Shown here in pieces: positions 33,754-44,445 of a DNA stretch of 64,000 nucleotides. Position numbers and translations under genes: made by a program. The notes beneath the pieces were generated by a model, which ran no database searches, was not told the origin of the DNA, and saw only the letters and a list, made by a program, of their open reading frames with translations. The stretch is taken from NCBI GenBank assembly GCA_029953675.1, contig JAMWBK010000013.1, positions 558,001 through 622,000 on the forward strand, read 5' to 3'. The stretch's first letter is position 1, and the number at the start of each line of letters is the position of its first letter. The DNA comes from Rhodosorus marinus (lineage: Eukaryota > Rhodophyta > Stylonematophyceae > Stylonematales > Stylonemataceae).

Positions 33754-34326
33754 ATGGGAGGTCCAATCGAGCTGCTGAAGATGGACATCTCATCAATAGT
33801 AACATACAAGACTGAGGCAGAGAATGAGAAGAAGAATCAAGTAGGGGGAAGACCTAAGGAGGGCCGAACTAGGAGTGGTCGAGAAAAGGGCAGGTTGCAA
33901 GTCCGCAACCCCAATGCCCAGCTACCAGTAACCAAATCGCGTTCGGGAACCCAAAAACCTCCTTCGTCATCCAAACACAGTCCTCCGTCGTCCTCCGTCG
34001 GGACGCCCTCAGCTGTCGCGGCACCTTCTCCCCCGGGTACGCATGACGAGAATCGACCCTTCTTTTGCGAGCGGTGCTTGTCAGCGTTCTCGTCCAAGTC
34101 CAACCTGCAGGTACATAATCGAACTGTGCACGAAAGGTTAAAACCCTACGCATGTAGGCAATGTGACAACGTATTCGGCACGAAAAGCAACAGAAATCGT
34201 CACGAGAAGATGGTCCATCGAAACGAGAGAGTATTCGAATGTCCAAACTGTGGAAAGGCTTTCGGGACGAGAAGCTGCGTGAGACGACATAGATTGAAAA
34301 TTCACGGAAAGTATGAGGACTCATGA
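33754..34326 (+). CDS. three-finger C2H2 zinc-finger protein
   Basis: A single exon of 190 codons starting at ATG 33754. The first 100 residues are Ser/Pro/Lys-rich and disordered. The C-terminal half has three tandem classical fingers, each CxxC-x12-HxxxxH or HxxxH-like: FFCERCLSAFSSKSNLQVH, YACRQCDNVFGTKSNRNRH and FECPNCGKAFGTRSCVRRH, joined by short linkers (ERLKP, RNERV) near the canonical TGEKP type. This is a likely DNA-binding regulator in the nucleus; three fingers would read about nine bases. The targets are unknown. No intron; the 600-base 5' flank is strongly G/T-rich. Confidence 0.85.
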   Translation: MGGPIELLKMDISSIVTYKTEAENEKKNQVGGRPKEGRTRSGREKGRLQVRNPNAQLPVTKSRSGTQKPPSSSKHSPPSSSVGTPSAVAAPSPPGTHDENRPFFCERCLSAFSSKSNLQVHNRTVHERLKPYACRQCDNVFGTKSNRNRHEKMVHRNERVFECPNCGKAFGTRSCVRRHRLKIHGKYEDS

Positions 34327-35079
34327 CGCAGGGCTATCAGGGAGATGAATAGAAGGATCTCTGGGTGTGTAGTATGACCGTCAGTTGCCGAAATTTGACG
34401 TAGGTGGGGCGGTGGACTGTCAAGCGGCGGAGTGGGTGGATCAATCAACGCTCCGGTTGACCTTACACCGCCCTTGGCTCTCCATTTTTGGAGGACGAAC
34501 ATTGGGAAGTCGTTCAATCCGCGGACTTTCTTCGCGTACGGATTGGACTGACCTGTATAATTTGAGAAAAGGGTATCCCAACCGCTCGTCGAGCGCGAGC
34601 GACGCGACGCGACTCGGAGGAGGCGGCGTGTCTATTCTAGACCGCGGAATAACAGATCCGGTAATGTTCCTCTGCTGGCCTATTATTGCAAAAGGGGATG
34701 GGCCTCAGCCCGAAACCGCGTACTCTTCGCCGGCTTGATGCGGGCTTTGTACAAGACAGAACAGTCGCCCAGGCTTGGTTTGATGCGACATTAAATTATA
34801 TGTGCAGGCTACTTTATAGCTCAAAAAAAGACCAGTGCTCCACCCATCCTCTTCAACAGATATCTTCGCACGCCTTGACAAGCATGCGTGCGCACGACAA
34901 AAGATGTGGAACTCCGCACGGACCATAGTACAATGGCGAGGTCCAAAGGGGCCCGTTCAGCAAGTAGCAAGAAAGCGCTCGGCTTCAGCAGGAGCGGCAG
35001 AGTGTTCCCAAGGACCCCGTACGTGGCGTCTTAGCACCCTATCTGCTCGAAGACATAGCTGCTGTCGAAGGAGTAGGCC
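34327..35079. other. intergenic, nothing recognised
   Basis: Lies between the convergent zinc-finger gene and the phospholipase C gene. No coding-like frame or repeat. Confidence 0.5.
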
Positions 35080-37465
35080 CTAACCATCCTTGACAGTAAA
35101 GTGACAGAATAGCTGCACGTATGGGGGAAGGGCGTGGCCGTTGACAACGTCGAACAGCGGACAAGCGCGATATCCCTGCCGTAGAATCCTGACTGGGATG
35201 ACCGCGTAGATACGGGTCTTCCTCTTCGTCAACTTTGATTGATGCTTGACCGTTATGACAATGCAGGACAGCTTGGGATTTGAATTCGTGCGGATAGAAA
35301 CACATAGAATACAAAACACCGAGTGGGAAGAAGAGTTTAGCTTGGGTGCTCAACAAAAAAAGGAAAACTTGATGTGCGGGATACCCACCTCTTTGCAGTG
35401 AATGTCGAACGGGAAAGCCGGTTCATCCTCGTCGAGAGCATGCGGAAAAGCGACGCTCAATCCAGTGTCCGAAATTCTCTGGATCTTATATTTCCTAAGG
35501 GCAGAGCCACAGTGAACGGTTGTCCCTGTGAGTAACTGAAACGACCAACAAGCGTTTCATCGAACAAGGGTGGCTAATTCTTACGAGACTCCCCTGCAGC
35601 ACGTAGCCCTTACTGACACATAAACATCAGAATCGGAATAGTTGATGTTCTGCCCGTACAAGACCTTGACCTCAACCATTGTCTGCGTGTCCAGTGCCGC
35701 CATGCTCAACAAGCGTGGGATCTTGAGTATATATCCGCTGCCAGCGTTCAGTTCAAAGAACGTCTTGTTAATGATGTAGTACTTGTCCTTTGTCTGGTAG
35801 TTGAGCGCGACCAACTGGCAACCACACTACGCGAATTTCAAAGTAAAAAAAAAGCGACTAGTGCGATGAGAAACTGTTCACCCCAAACCCACCAAACCCG
35901 GACGAGCACAAGAGGAGCTGAGAACCTACCAGCCACGCCTTGGAAGGATCAAAGTTTGACGACCCAATTCTCAAGCCGGCAGGATACACCCTAGTCAAAT
36001 GGATCTTGTTGAAGCGGACAAGCTCCGAGCTTTCATTTTCTTCCACGAACTGCTCCAATCTCGACTCATCGTGCGAAAAACATGTCAAGGGCCGCGTGGC
36101 CATTGCCTCCTCCCATGAGCCCTTGTATTTTCCCCCTTCAATGAAAATAAGCTCCTTTAGCTGGTCCGGTGTCTCCGGCTTTATCTTCATCTTGATCAAG
36201 ATTTTTTCTCTGAGCTGCTCCGGGGTTACAGCCTCGAGCGCGGGGAAGTCGCTGGGCTTTGCGAGCATCTTGTAGAACTCCTTCGAGTCCTTCATGATTT
36301 CCACCATCCTCTGCCGGCTCTTCGCTGTCATATGGTCTTCGAATGACAGGACCAATGGGTATGGTGATTTCCCGAAAAGAAGCTTCCGCGATCCATACGC
36401 CTTAACTACGTCCGCAAAGTGCATTTCACCTGTCAGCGTTCTACCGTGTGTAACTGTTGGTTCGCCATCGTCGTCTTCCCACAAGTCAATTTCAACGCAG
36501 CGGGCACCCGCCTTGACAGCGTTCACATAGGAATCTGCACTCACCGAGCCCGTCAGCTGATTCCCCTCGAGATAGGTATTGTGGCTGCTCGCAATGAAGT
36601 AATCGCACAGGGGCCTCGACATGTCCATGGGCTCGCTATTCATTTCTGCTGCTGCACCAAAGTTCTTCCCCGACTGCAAGAATTCCAGGAATCCATCGAC
36701 ATCTATGGTCTTACCCTCTCCATACATCTTGATAATTTCAGTGCTCTGGTGCTTGGCCTCGCTCTCTGTCATTTTCTGTTCATTGATAAGGAACGATTCG
36801 AGTTCCGCCTTTTTCATCACCTGCGGGTGCCTTAGCTTGGCGTATTCCAGAAACAGCTTCAAGAGAACGGTCTTGCGCTTGGCTATCTCCTTGTAGATGC
36901 TCATGAACTCATCCTCATCTATGCGTTGGTTCTCATCCTTGTCTGCCTTCTTGAATATCTCCACGATGTTGGATCTTTCGACGTTGTGGTTCATCTTCTT
37001 CATCAGCTCTGAAACTTCCTGCAGGCTCAGAGTACCAGTTCTGTCCTTGTCTGCTTCTCTGAACAGCTGCTGAGCAATCGCAAAACGAGATCCCAGCGTT
37101 ACCCCATCATGGGCGCTGCCGATCATAGCCCTAAGCGACCGGTAGATCTGATCCACATCAGCGTCAGCCTTGAACCTCATGTTAATGTCGCGCTGACGCC
37201 CATGGACAATAATCGTCCTCTCGGAAAGGTTTGCCGTATATATATCGGCAAAGTGCAGCTCCATCGGGTGGACGTTGTGGGCTACTGGCCTCCTCAACAC
37301 CAACAGCTGCTTGGCAGTATCAATAGCCATCAAACGCTTACGTCGTATGCAGAAGCTGCCTTGCACAGAAACATCGAACGTTTTCCCATCGAAGTAAGAC
37401 CCAGTTGGCTTTGACTCTGCACGCTCCAACTCGGCAGAGGTTGCCCCCCCAACACTCGTATCCAT
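35080..37465 (-). CDS. phosphoinositide-specific phospholipase C, delta-like (four exons)
   Basis: Exons 37465-35930, 35826-35614, 35535-35389 and 35340-35080 join in phase 0 (718 residues). Domain order: a PH-like N-terminus (to about 120), two canonical EF-hand loops (DKDRTGTLSLQE and DKDENQRIDEDE), catalytic X box (SSHNTYLEGNQL with the first catalytic His; VEIDLWE with the Ca-binding acids; VTHGRTLT with the second His; LSFEDH), a Y box (LTRVYPAGLRIGSSNFDP, then GCQLVALNYQT across the first splice) and a C-terminal C2 domain (VKVLYGQNI; VIPVRILRQGYR). All catalytic residues are present. It hydrolyses PtdIns(4,5)P2 to IP3 and diacylglycerol at the plasma membrane, activated by Ca2+. There is no SH2/SH3 or G-protein domain, so it is the basal delta/plant-like form. 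Divergent from the choline kinase gene. Confidence 0.96.
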
Positions 37466-37681
37466 CCTCTGCAAACCCACAACAGTGCAAAACCACTTCT
37501 CACTTTAAGCAACCAGATTCCTCACCCTTCTTCCCCTTTCTTATTGACCAAAACACCGTTTCTCACCCCTTCAATGGCAGACCTCGGCAACACCATGAAT
37601 TCAGCAAACTGGTTTTTCGTCCCATTCCTCAACTCATCGAACCGAAATCTTCCAACGGGCCTTCTCGACCGCCATACTACC
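37466..37681 (-). promoter_or_regulatory. G/T-rich leader of the phospholipase C gene
   Basis: On the coding (minus) strand this 215-base stretch between the TATA box and the ATG is rich in G, T and A and poor in C. The composition changes at the TATA box, which suggests it is transcribed 5' leader. Confidence 0.5.
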
Positions 37682-37695
37682 TATATATATAAAAA
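37682..37695 (-). promoter_or_regulatory. TATA-box-like element, phospholipase C gene
   Basis: TATATATATA with a flanking A-run; read on the minus strand TTTTTATATATATAG. It lies about 220 bases upstream of the ATG at 37465, almost the same distance as the TATA box of the choline kinase gene. Confidence 0.5.
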
Positions 37696-37774
37696 CTAGA
37701 GATGCATTCAACTGGTCAAACTAGTTCATCCCCAACAGTTTCGCCCTACAAGTTGACATCCTAGCCAAACCTTA

Positions 37775-37797
37775 TACACACACACACACACACACAC
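37775..37797. repeat. (AC)n microsatellite
   Basis: About eleven AC/CA units without interruption, just upstream of the phospholipase C TATA element. Confidence 0.9.
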
Positions 37798-39789
37798 CCG
37801 CTACAGACACCCTCGAAAAACTTGGCAATAGCCAACCATGAGCAGTACCCGTTGGATATCAATCCACACTGCTCCGATTCTAACAGTATCTCCAATCTCA
37901 CAACAAACCTTTTTCCAAAGAAACGATGACGATATATGCAACAAACACGAAGCAGGTGATGCTTAAAGCTATTCGCCGATCCTGGAGAACCACGGTACCG
38001 ATAGGAAATTTGCTTTTCAACCCCGAAAATAGTTTTTTTCTTATAGTACGATTTACAAGCCGAATATAGTTTGAATTTAACTGTCACAGAGTGGGCGAGA
38101 ACCATAAGTCGCGCTTACAGTTGGTTGGGACAGGCTGTTCGTTGTTCTGCGCCCACATTTTCTGCCGGTTGGAGGACCAGCTGTGGCGACCTGGGCTACC
38201 GACTTTGCGAGTGGGTTCTGGACGTAGGGGTGTCGTGTATTTCGCAGTGTCGGTAAGTGAATGATGCTGCATCGTAGATGAGGGTTCAAGGGAAAGATCC
38301 AGACTGCCAACAATGTCGGCTCCCTTGATCTAGCCAGCTCTTCCGAATAGCGAGCTGTGTGAGCCAACATTGCGGTTTGCTTGTCTGGCATCTTGCGCGA
38401 GCTCTTGATGCTGCCGCGAATTGATCGGATGGCAAGTTTCACTAAGAAACTGTGAAAACGTCACCGTGTGCATCGAAGGACCATCTCCGGCAGGTGATGG
38501 AGTATGAATTCCTTCTTCAGATGAGTTTCAGTAGCGAAAGAGATGAAAATACGGGGGCTTTGTCTTCCCCAGGCATTCGTGCTTCGGCTCTAGCTCATCA
38601 GGCTATGTTTAGTAAAACCGCCATGTTAGTAAAACCACCACTCATTAGGCTTTCAGTTTCGACGGGCGCCTGTAGCAAGGAGCCGTCTCTCGCAACGGTT
38701 GTAGGTTAACAGTTTCTCATTCAGATCGGTAGGTTTCTCTTCACGGGGCCTGTTCAGTAACGGAATGCATCGATAATTCTTCTGTAGGTCCCCTACAAAC
38801 ACACCTGCCCATCCAGAATCCTCATTGGGGAACCGGTTCCCTGCTCTGCACTGCACTGGTTGGTTGCCCTTTCAAAACCGGAAAATGTTCAATTCTTGGA
38901 GATATTTTTTAAACCAATAAATGTCCACTATTCCGCTCCATACTCGACGCAAGCCAATAAAGACAAGCTTACATGAAATTCAGGCCAATAGAATATCAAG
39001 ATATGCTTACATGATATCCAGGCCAATAGCATATCAATACCTCGATAATTCTTCAAAAATATCCAGTTTAATTGTGGACACCTTTCGAAATTATAGCCAA
39101 TTAATATCCGCGATCTCTACCGCGATCTATGGAAAATTAATTTATTTTCATTATTCAATTTTATTTCCTGCCATTCTCTGAAAGCAAATTCAATCTGAAA
39201 CTTCAGTCCGCTTCTGTTGATATCAAAGCCTCTGAAAACAATGACCCCCTATTCGAATTCGACCAATCCAGACAGCACCAATGTAGAAATCCCGAGTTTA
39301 CCCCTAAGCAAATGTGAGCGTCAAAAGAGTCAATCGAATATTCCATGGGTGCGAATTCCCACTAAAACCTCAAAAATACCTATAAATTTATTCAGCAGAC
39401 GAATCCTATTTTTTTTACAGTCAGGTATCTATACCCTCGAATCCCTGAAGTTCCATCGAATATCCCTGACAGTATATCACCCACCGTCTCTACAATAGCT
39501 CAACGAGCAACAAAAAGAAATATAGCTTAGGGGGGGGGGGGTATATTCGCGCTGGAGTCATCAAAGTATCAACCACGCCAAAACAAATACAATATATCAA
39601 AAGGGGTGGAAAACTTAATTGAAAAACATATACTGACGTCTGTTTTGAGGTTTTGAGGGGGTTTTAGACATAGCAGCCCGGCAGCTGTTGCCATTAACTG
39701 CTGCTGGTGATGGCGGCTGGCTGGGTTGGGGGTGTCAACTGTTTTTGGGGAAGGAAAATGTGCCTGTTTTTTGGACTTTTTGGTTTGAG
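37798..39789. other. divergent intergenic region between phospholipase C and choline kinase
   Basis: Two kilobases with no convincing gene. A reverse-strand frame at 38442-38077 has no ATG at its head and no recognised motif. The segment holds the CCAAT array at 38914-39101 and a G12 run at 39530-39541. Confidence 0.5.
38914..39101 (+). promoter_or_regulatory. array of five CCAAT motifs
   Basis: CCAAT starts at 38914, 38954, 38985, 39023 and 39097, all in the same orientation, with spacings of 40, 31, 38 and 74 bases. Three lie inside a degenerate tandem unit (GCCAATA, then GCTTACATGA and TCCAG). CCAAT is the NF-Y site in eukaryotic promoters, and the array lies between two divergent lipid genes. 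Confidence 0.5.
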
Positions 39790-39798
39790 TATATATAG
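39790..39798 (+). promoter_or_regulatory. TATA box of the choline kinase gene
   Basis: TATATATAG, 238 bases upstream of the ATG at 40028. Everything between is G/T-rich with almost no C (for example none in 39901-39960), consistent with a transcribed leader starting just downstream. Confidence 0.55.
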
Positions 39799-40027
39799 AA
39801 ACGAGTTTTTAGGGGGATTGTTGTGAGGGGAACTTTTAAGGTTGGGAGGGTGGGGAAGGTGTGTGGATGATTTGGGGTTGGTAGGGAGGCTTCTGAATAG
39901 GTATGTAGGAAGATTTGTTGGTGAGGGAGAATTTGGGAAGTGGTTTGGGTTTTGGTGGTTATCGTTGTGTTGTGAGGAGGGTTGTTTGATTCTCTTTGTG
40001 TTTTGTTGTTAGCTGTGTTGGTACAAT

Positions 40028-41071
40028 ATGGGAACTGCAGCTGAAATAAATGCGATCAGTGCAAGGGAAAGCTTGTCCACTCTGAGTGAGGATTTGTTTC
40101 CTGGAAAGTGGAGAGCAGAGGATGCTATCAAGGTTTGTAGAAAAAATGTTGAGGGGTGGAGGGGGATTCCGAAGGAAACCTTCATCTTGGAGACCATTAG
40201 TGGAGGTATGACGAATCATTTGTACCGATGTTCGACAACGTATCCAGGGGTTCCCCAATCTTCTGTTTTGCTACGCATTTTTGGACAGGGGACGTCCATA
40301 TGTCGGACCAAGGACAACTTGATTTTTAAGGCAATGTCAGAAGCGGGATTGGGCCCCAAGCTTCATGCAACCTTCGAACACGGAAGGATAGAGGAGTTCC
40401 TCGATGATTCGAGGCCGCTCACAAATGACGAAATGAAGCTGCCCGTCTATGCAGCGCAGATTGCGAAAAGCCTTGCAATGGTGCACGAGCTTCAAATACC
40501 GATACCGCAAGGTGAACCTCAGTTGCTGCAGGACCTGAAGCAAGTAATTGCGAATCTCGATGCCAATGCACGTGCTCTGCTTCCACATACTCCCGAGCAC
40601 TACATGGAGCACCTGAAGAAGATCCTCGCCAGCGCGGATTCGCCCATTGTATTCTGCCACAATGATCTGCAGGAAGGGAACATCATGGTGAACCATAAGC
40701 GCGGTGACATAACGTTGATAGACTTCGAGTACGGAGGGTATAACTACGCTATGTTTGATATCGGAAATCATTTTGCAGAATATGCTTTTGCATACAATGA
40801 CCTGCCAGCAGGTGACCTTGGATTTGAGCTGCGAAAGGATGCTTATCCGTCAAAAAAGCAAATGGTGGAGTTCCTCGGAGAATATAACTCGGTTCTTCAG
40901 AATGGAACTGAGCCGGAGGACATGATCGAGACTGTACTGCGGTTTATGTTGGCCAGTCATTTGTACTGGGGCCTCTGGTCTGCGGGAATGGGCAGCCGAG
41001 GCGAGGGCTATGTGGCATACATGAACACCCGCTTAAGCGAGTTCGAGCGAATGTCGGAAGGCTTGCTCTAG
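40028..41071 (+). CDS. choline/ethanolamine kinase
   Basis: A single exon of 347 codons, a normal full length. The Brenner catalytic motif is intact (FCHNDLQEGNIM, with Asp as base and Asn for Mg), followed by the choline-kinase signature IDFEYGGYNYAMFDIGNHF, where the second Asp binds Mg-ATP. The N-terminal lobe has the glycine-rich segment SGGMTNHLYRC and RIFGQGTS. It phosphorylates choline and/or ethanolamine with ATP in the cytosol, the first step of the Kennedy pathway to phosphatidylcholine/ethanolamine; which substrate it prefers cannot be told. Divergent from the phospholipase C gene, whose product diacylglycerol is the other substrate of the same pathway (inference from function only). 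Confidence 0.96.
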   Translation: MGTAAEINAISARESLSTLSEDLFPGKWRAEDAIKVCRKNVEGWRGIPKETFILETISGGMTNHLYRCSTTYPGVPQSSVLLRIFGQGTSICRTKDNLIFKAMSEAGLGPKLHATFEHGRIEEFLDDSRPLTNDEMKLPVYAAQIAKSLAMVHELQIPIPQGEPQLLQDLKQVIANLDANARALLPHTPEHYMEHLKKILASADSPIVFCHNDLQEGNIMVNHKRGDITLIDFEYGGYNYAMFDIGNHFAEYAFAYNDLPAGDLGFELRKDAYPSKKQMVEFLGEYNSVLQNGTEPEDMIETVLRFMLASHLYWGLWSAGMGSRGEGYVAYMNTRLSEFERMSEGLL

Positions 41072-41445
41072 GAACAGGTTTTGCCGACGAGGAATGAGTA
41101 GGATAATTTAGGGGCGTGTGTAACACACTGCCATTGAGTACTTGTACAAAAGCATTAAATCAAAGTTATTGAGATCTAAACTCGCTTCAATCACTGGCTC
41201 GCGCTTCGCCGGCCGCATCTATCGGTCCTTCCGGCCCCGAACGAAATTCGAGCTCATGTACCAGGGGTGGAGCGATCCGCGACTTTTGCCTTCGATCGTG
41301 TGATTGCATAGCCGAGCATGGCCTTGGCCTAGTAGGCCTCCGGGATGGCTTCTCTTTGTGGGGCAATCACGATCTACTAGGTCAACGCACGATCCCCCGC
41401 TGAAACGGCAGAACTAAGGGTAACAATTCGTGTATCTTGTACAAT

Positions 41446-44445
41446 CTATCTCGCTGTCGGAGCGTCCGGTTGCGTGATAGTTTCAGCCGGTTCAGTGGGA
41501 GGCGGTGAGGCCGAAACTGGTGCCCCTGGCTGTGTATCCAGATCCTCCTGGCGCGGGGCTGTAGTATCCTGCTCATCCTGCTGGGGCGCCCTCGGTTCGT
41601 CTCTCTCCATTGCACTGAAGGCTGCCACACCTGCTGGTGGAGGAAACTTGAAGTCGGGCCCGAAATTAATTCTCACATGCGATTCCTTGTACAGTGAAAG
41701 CGTCGGATAGTATCGGTTCGCCGGCAATCCTGCTCCATTGTCATGAGAAGAGCGCAGTCATATCTCATCAAAACCTAAGATAACCAAAACTGGAAAAGCA
41801 ACCACTGGAAGTAGTCGGAATATCCACGAACGTACCTTTCTGCGCAATACCCCAAGACTCGCCGTTCTTGAAAAACTCGAGGAAAGCGCCATCCAGAAAG
41901 ACGTCGACGTCCCCAGGCGCCTTGCCGTGCCGAAGATCAAGCAGGCGATGCTCTACATGAGCCAGTTCCTGCTTGTGAATCTTTTCCTCCAACTCCTCCG
42001 AGATCTTCGGAAGGCTAATCCTACATCCGATGACATCTCCAGCTCCAAACCGTTTTCCGTAAGGTTCTCCACGGGCCTGGTGGAAGAGGTCGCCAGTGAC
42101 ATCTCGTACAGACCAGCTGTGTTTATCGGAACCCGCAGGAGCCTCAAGTTCCAACCTCCTAGTGCTCACTCCAATCCTGGCGTTCCCAGCGCTGTGAGGA
42201 GGTAGTATCTCTACCTCATAGTACCAGTCGCCGGACATGCAACCGTATAGAGCTCTTACAGATCGATAGCCTTTGTATCCTCTCGCTGTTAATCCGTCTT
42301 GGTCCACGAACAGTAGCTTGGCCTTGTCCCCTCGGGAAAGGCGAAGAGGTCCGCACGCTTGTCTTCGGAGATCGATGTGAATGATCTTTCTGTACAGCTT
42401 CCTCCATTCCTTCGAATCCGAATACCCAGCATTTGCCGCCGCCAGAGACATTTCCTGGTTTTCAACCCTCGCGCTCTTCTCCGCATTGCCTTTGGTCTTA
42501 CTGTCGTCCACTTCAGTTCTGCTATCATCGGCACCAGAATCAGATTTTTTCTCCGAGCCCTACCACCCCGAAAACCGCAGACCAACACACACGAACACTG
42601 GTGTTAAGGGTTGCCTTGACCACCGAACGAGTTTTAAACCTTGCAACTCACCGAAACCTGCTTCTCCGCCTTCTTTTTGGCCTTTTTCGAATCCACTCCC
42701 TCAGCAGCATCCAATTCTCCAGGAGTTGCAGCCTAGAACAACAGTGCAAGCAAACAAGGTCGCTTAGCATATCATGCACATCCGGACTCGTCAAACCATA
42801 AGTTGTTGAAATGGACGAAAAGAGCTTACTCTCTTCTTGCCTTTCTTTCCTTCTACTTCATCGCCTTTCTCGTCTCCAGAGGATGCCTGCAAGTACGAAC
42901 CCACCCGTAACAGTGGAAACGAATAGTGAAGAACGAGCGCAATACCAAAGTTAGCTGGCATATGGGGAAGAATCAGACCACAGATTTTCAAGTCTTCCGA
43001 GGCCGGCCTAGTACCCTACTAGTCGACTAGCAGACCAGAGCAAGCTGGAGTGCTAAGAGGAAAAGTATTTTTTGGCCTATCTCGTGAAACTTAAAATGTC
43101 CTGCATATCCCGGAATTGATTCTCCAGCGCTACTCACCTTCTTCTTCGTTTTCTTCGTATCAATGGACTGGCCCTTATGGGACGACGATGCGTGGTTCTC
43201 CGCACTAGATGAAGACTTCTCCAACCGTACAGGCAAAGATGATGACGATAGAGTGGTTAGCCAACCCCAGTTCGGGTGAGTCTTCCATGCCGGCCACAAT
43301 CGCTGAGGCTTGTCCGCCTGCTCCTCACCTTCTTCTTCGGTTTCTTCGTATCTGGGGACTGTCCTCTATCCGATGATGAGGCGTTGTTCTCAACACCGGA
43401 CGGTGGCTGTGCCACAAACAGAATCAATTCCATGAAAAATTGTTCAGCGTCTTCTTTCCTGTTCGGTTACGGAGCCAAAAATGGGACGCGAATTTACCTT
43501 TCTCCCGGACTTCTTCTTGGGATGACTGTCTTCAGACTTCGAGGAGCTCACGGTATTCTTCTGGGCAACGATCAACAAGAGGAAGTGGGTGGGTTAGGAC
43601 ACGATCGATAGAACACCGATCCATATCAAACAGCGTTTTGGCTTACTTTCTTAGGGGCGCTCTTTGTCTGTGGTGAATGATCTTTGTCAAGGGAGGAGCT
43701 CCGAATTGACGATGAGTTGTCCCTCTTGATCGTCGATGTGGCCTAGAAGGAAAGTCCGGCACAATCTAAGTCTTGGATTGAAAGCTGAAGAGCATTTCCC
43801 AGGTCGGGCAAAATGAAGCCAATACCTTCTTCTTCTTCTGCTTCGGTTCTGGTTTTGCTTCTGGCGCAGGCGCTTGCTCTTCTGTTCCTACATCGTTCTC
43901 CTTCTTGACATCCGTCTTGGGAGTTGCCATGATGGCGGATTCTACGTTCTCCTGCAAAGCAAAGTAGAATGGTTTGTCATTCATTGACGATGCAACATGG
44001 TATCATAGGCCAACCACGACAGGAGAAAATACGGTCTGGAGATTCCAATCGAACCGCGTGTTCTCACCTTATCCTTGAGACTTGGGACAGGCTGTTTCTG
44101 ATTTTGAGGTGCGGTAGTCGTCTTGTCTTCCACGCGATGGTCATTGTCAGCTGATCTCTTCGACGGGCTCCGTGGCTGGTATAGTGTCCTGTCACCAGAC
44201 TCAGCAACGGTATCGCCTACCTCTCCCAAAGCTGTCGAAACCATGTTCTCAACTGACTTATTCACATCATCATCTTGTAGCTTCTCAAGCAGTCCAAACC
44301 TCTCTCGCTCAGAATCCGCCAATCGCAAAATCTCCCCTGTACATTCCTCAACGGTAAACCCCTTCCGATCTCTATTCAGCTCCTCAAGTCTCGAAAGTAC
44401 AAAACGTACTGCTTCATTCCATTTTAAACCATTCTCAGTCATCAT
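41446..44445 (-). CDS. Ash2-like SPRY-domain protein, COMPASS-type subunit (ten exons)
   Basis: Exons 44445-44068, 43951-43826, 43742-43647, 43560-43498, 43406-43329, 43218-43138, 42886-42830, 42732-42652, 42559-41836 and 41729-41446 all join in phase (655 residues). The C-terminal half is the ASH2 SPRY domain: GYKGYRSVRALYGC, GDWYYEVEIL, ARIGVSTRR, HSWSVRD, GDVIGCRISLP and, after the last splice, YYPTLSLYKE and INFGPDFKFPP. Ash2 binds RbBP5 and stimulates H3K4 methylation by SET1/MLL complexes in the nucleus. No PHD finger is visible; the N-terminal 125 residues form a helical domain. Between them seven small exons encode Ser/Lys-rich linker, several ending in KKxKKK; at least two are clear tandem exon duplicates. 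Confidence 0.9.
43138..43406 (-). repeat. tandemly duplicated Ser/Lys exons in the Ash2-like gene
   Basis: Exon 43406-43329 ends ASSSDRGQSPDTKKPKKK and exon 43218-43138 ends ASSSHKGQSIDTKKTKKK; the DNA is alike too, through the shared donor. The exons at 43742-43647 and 43560-43498 look like older copies (Ser block, Asp/Glu, then Lys block). All are phase 0, so copies can be added without breaking the frame. Confidence 0.8.
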
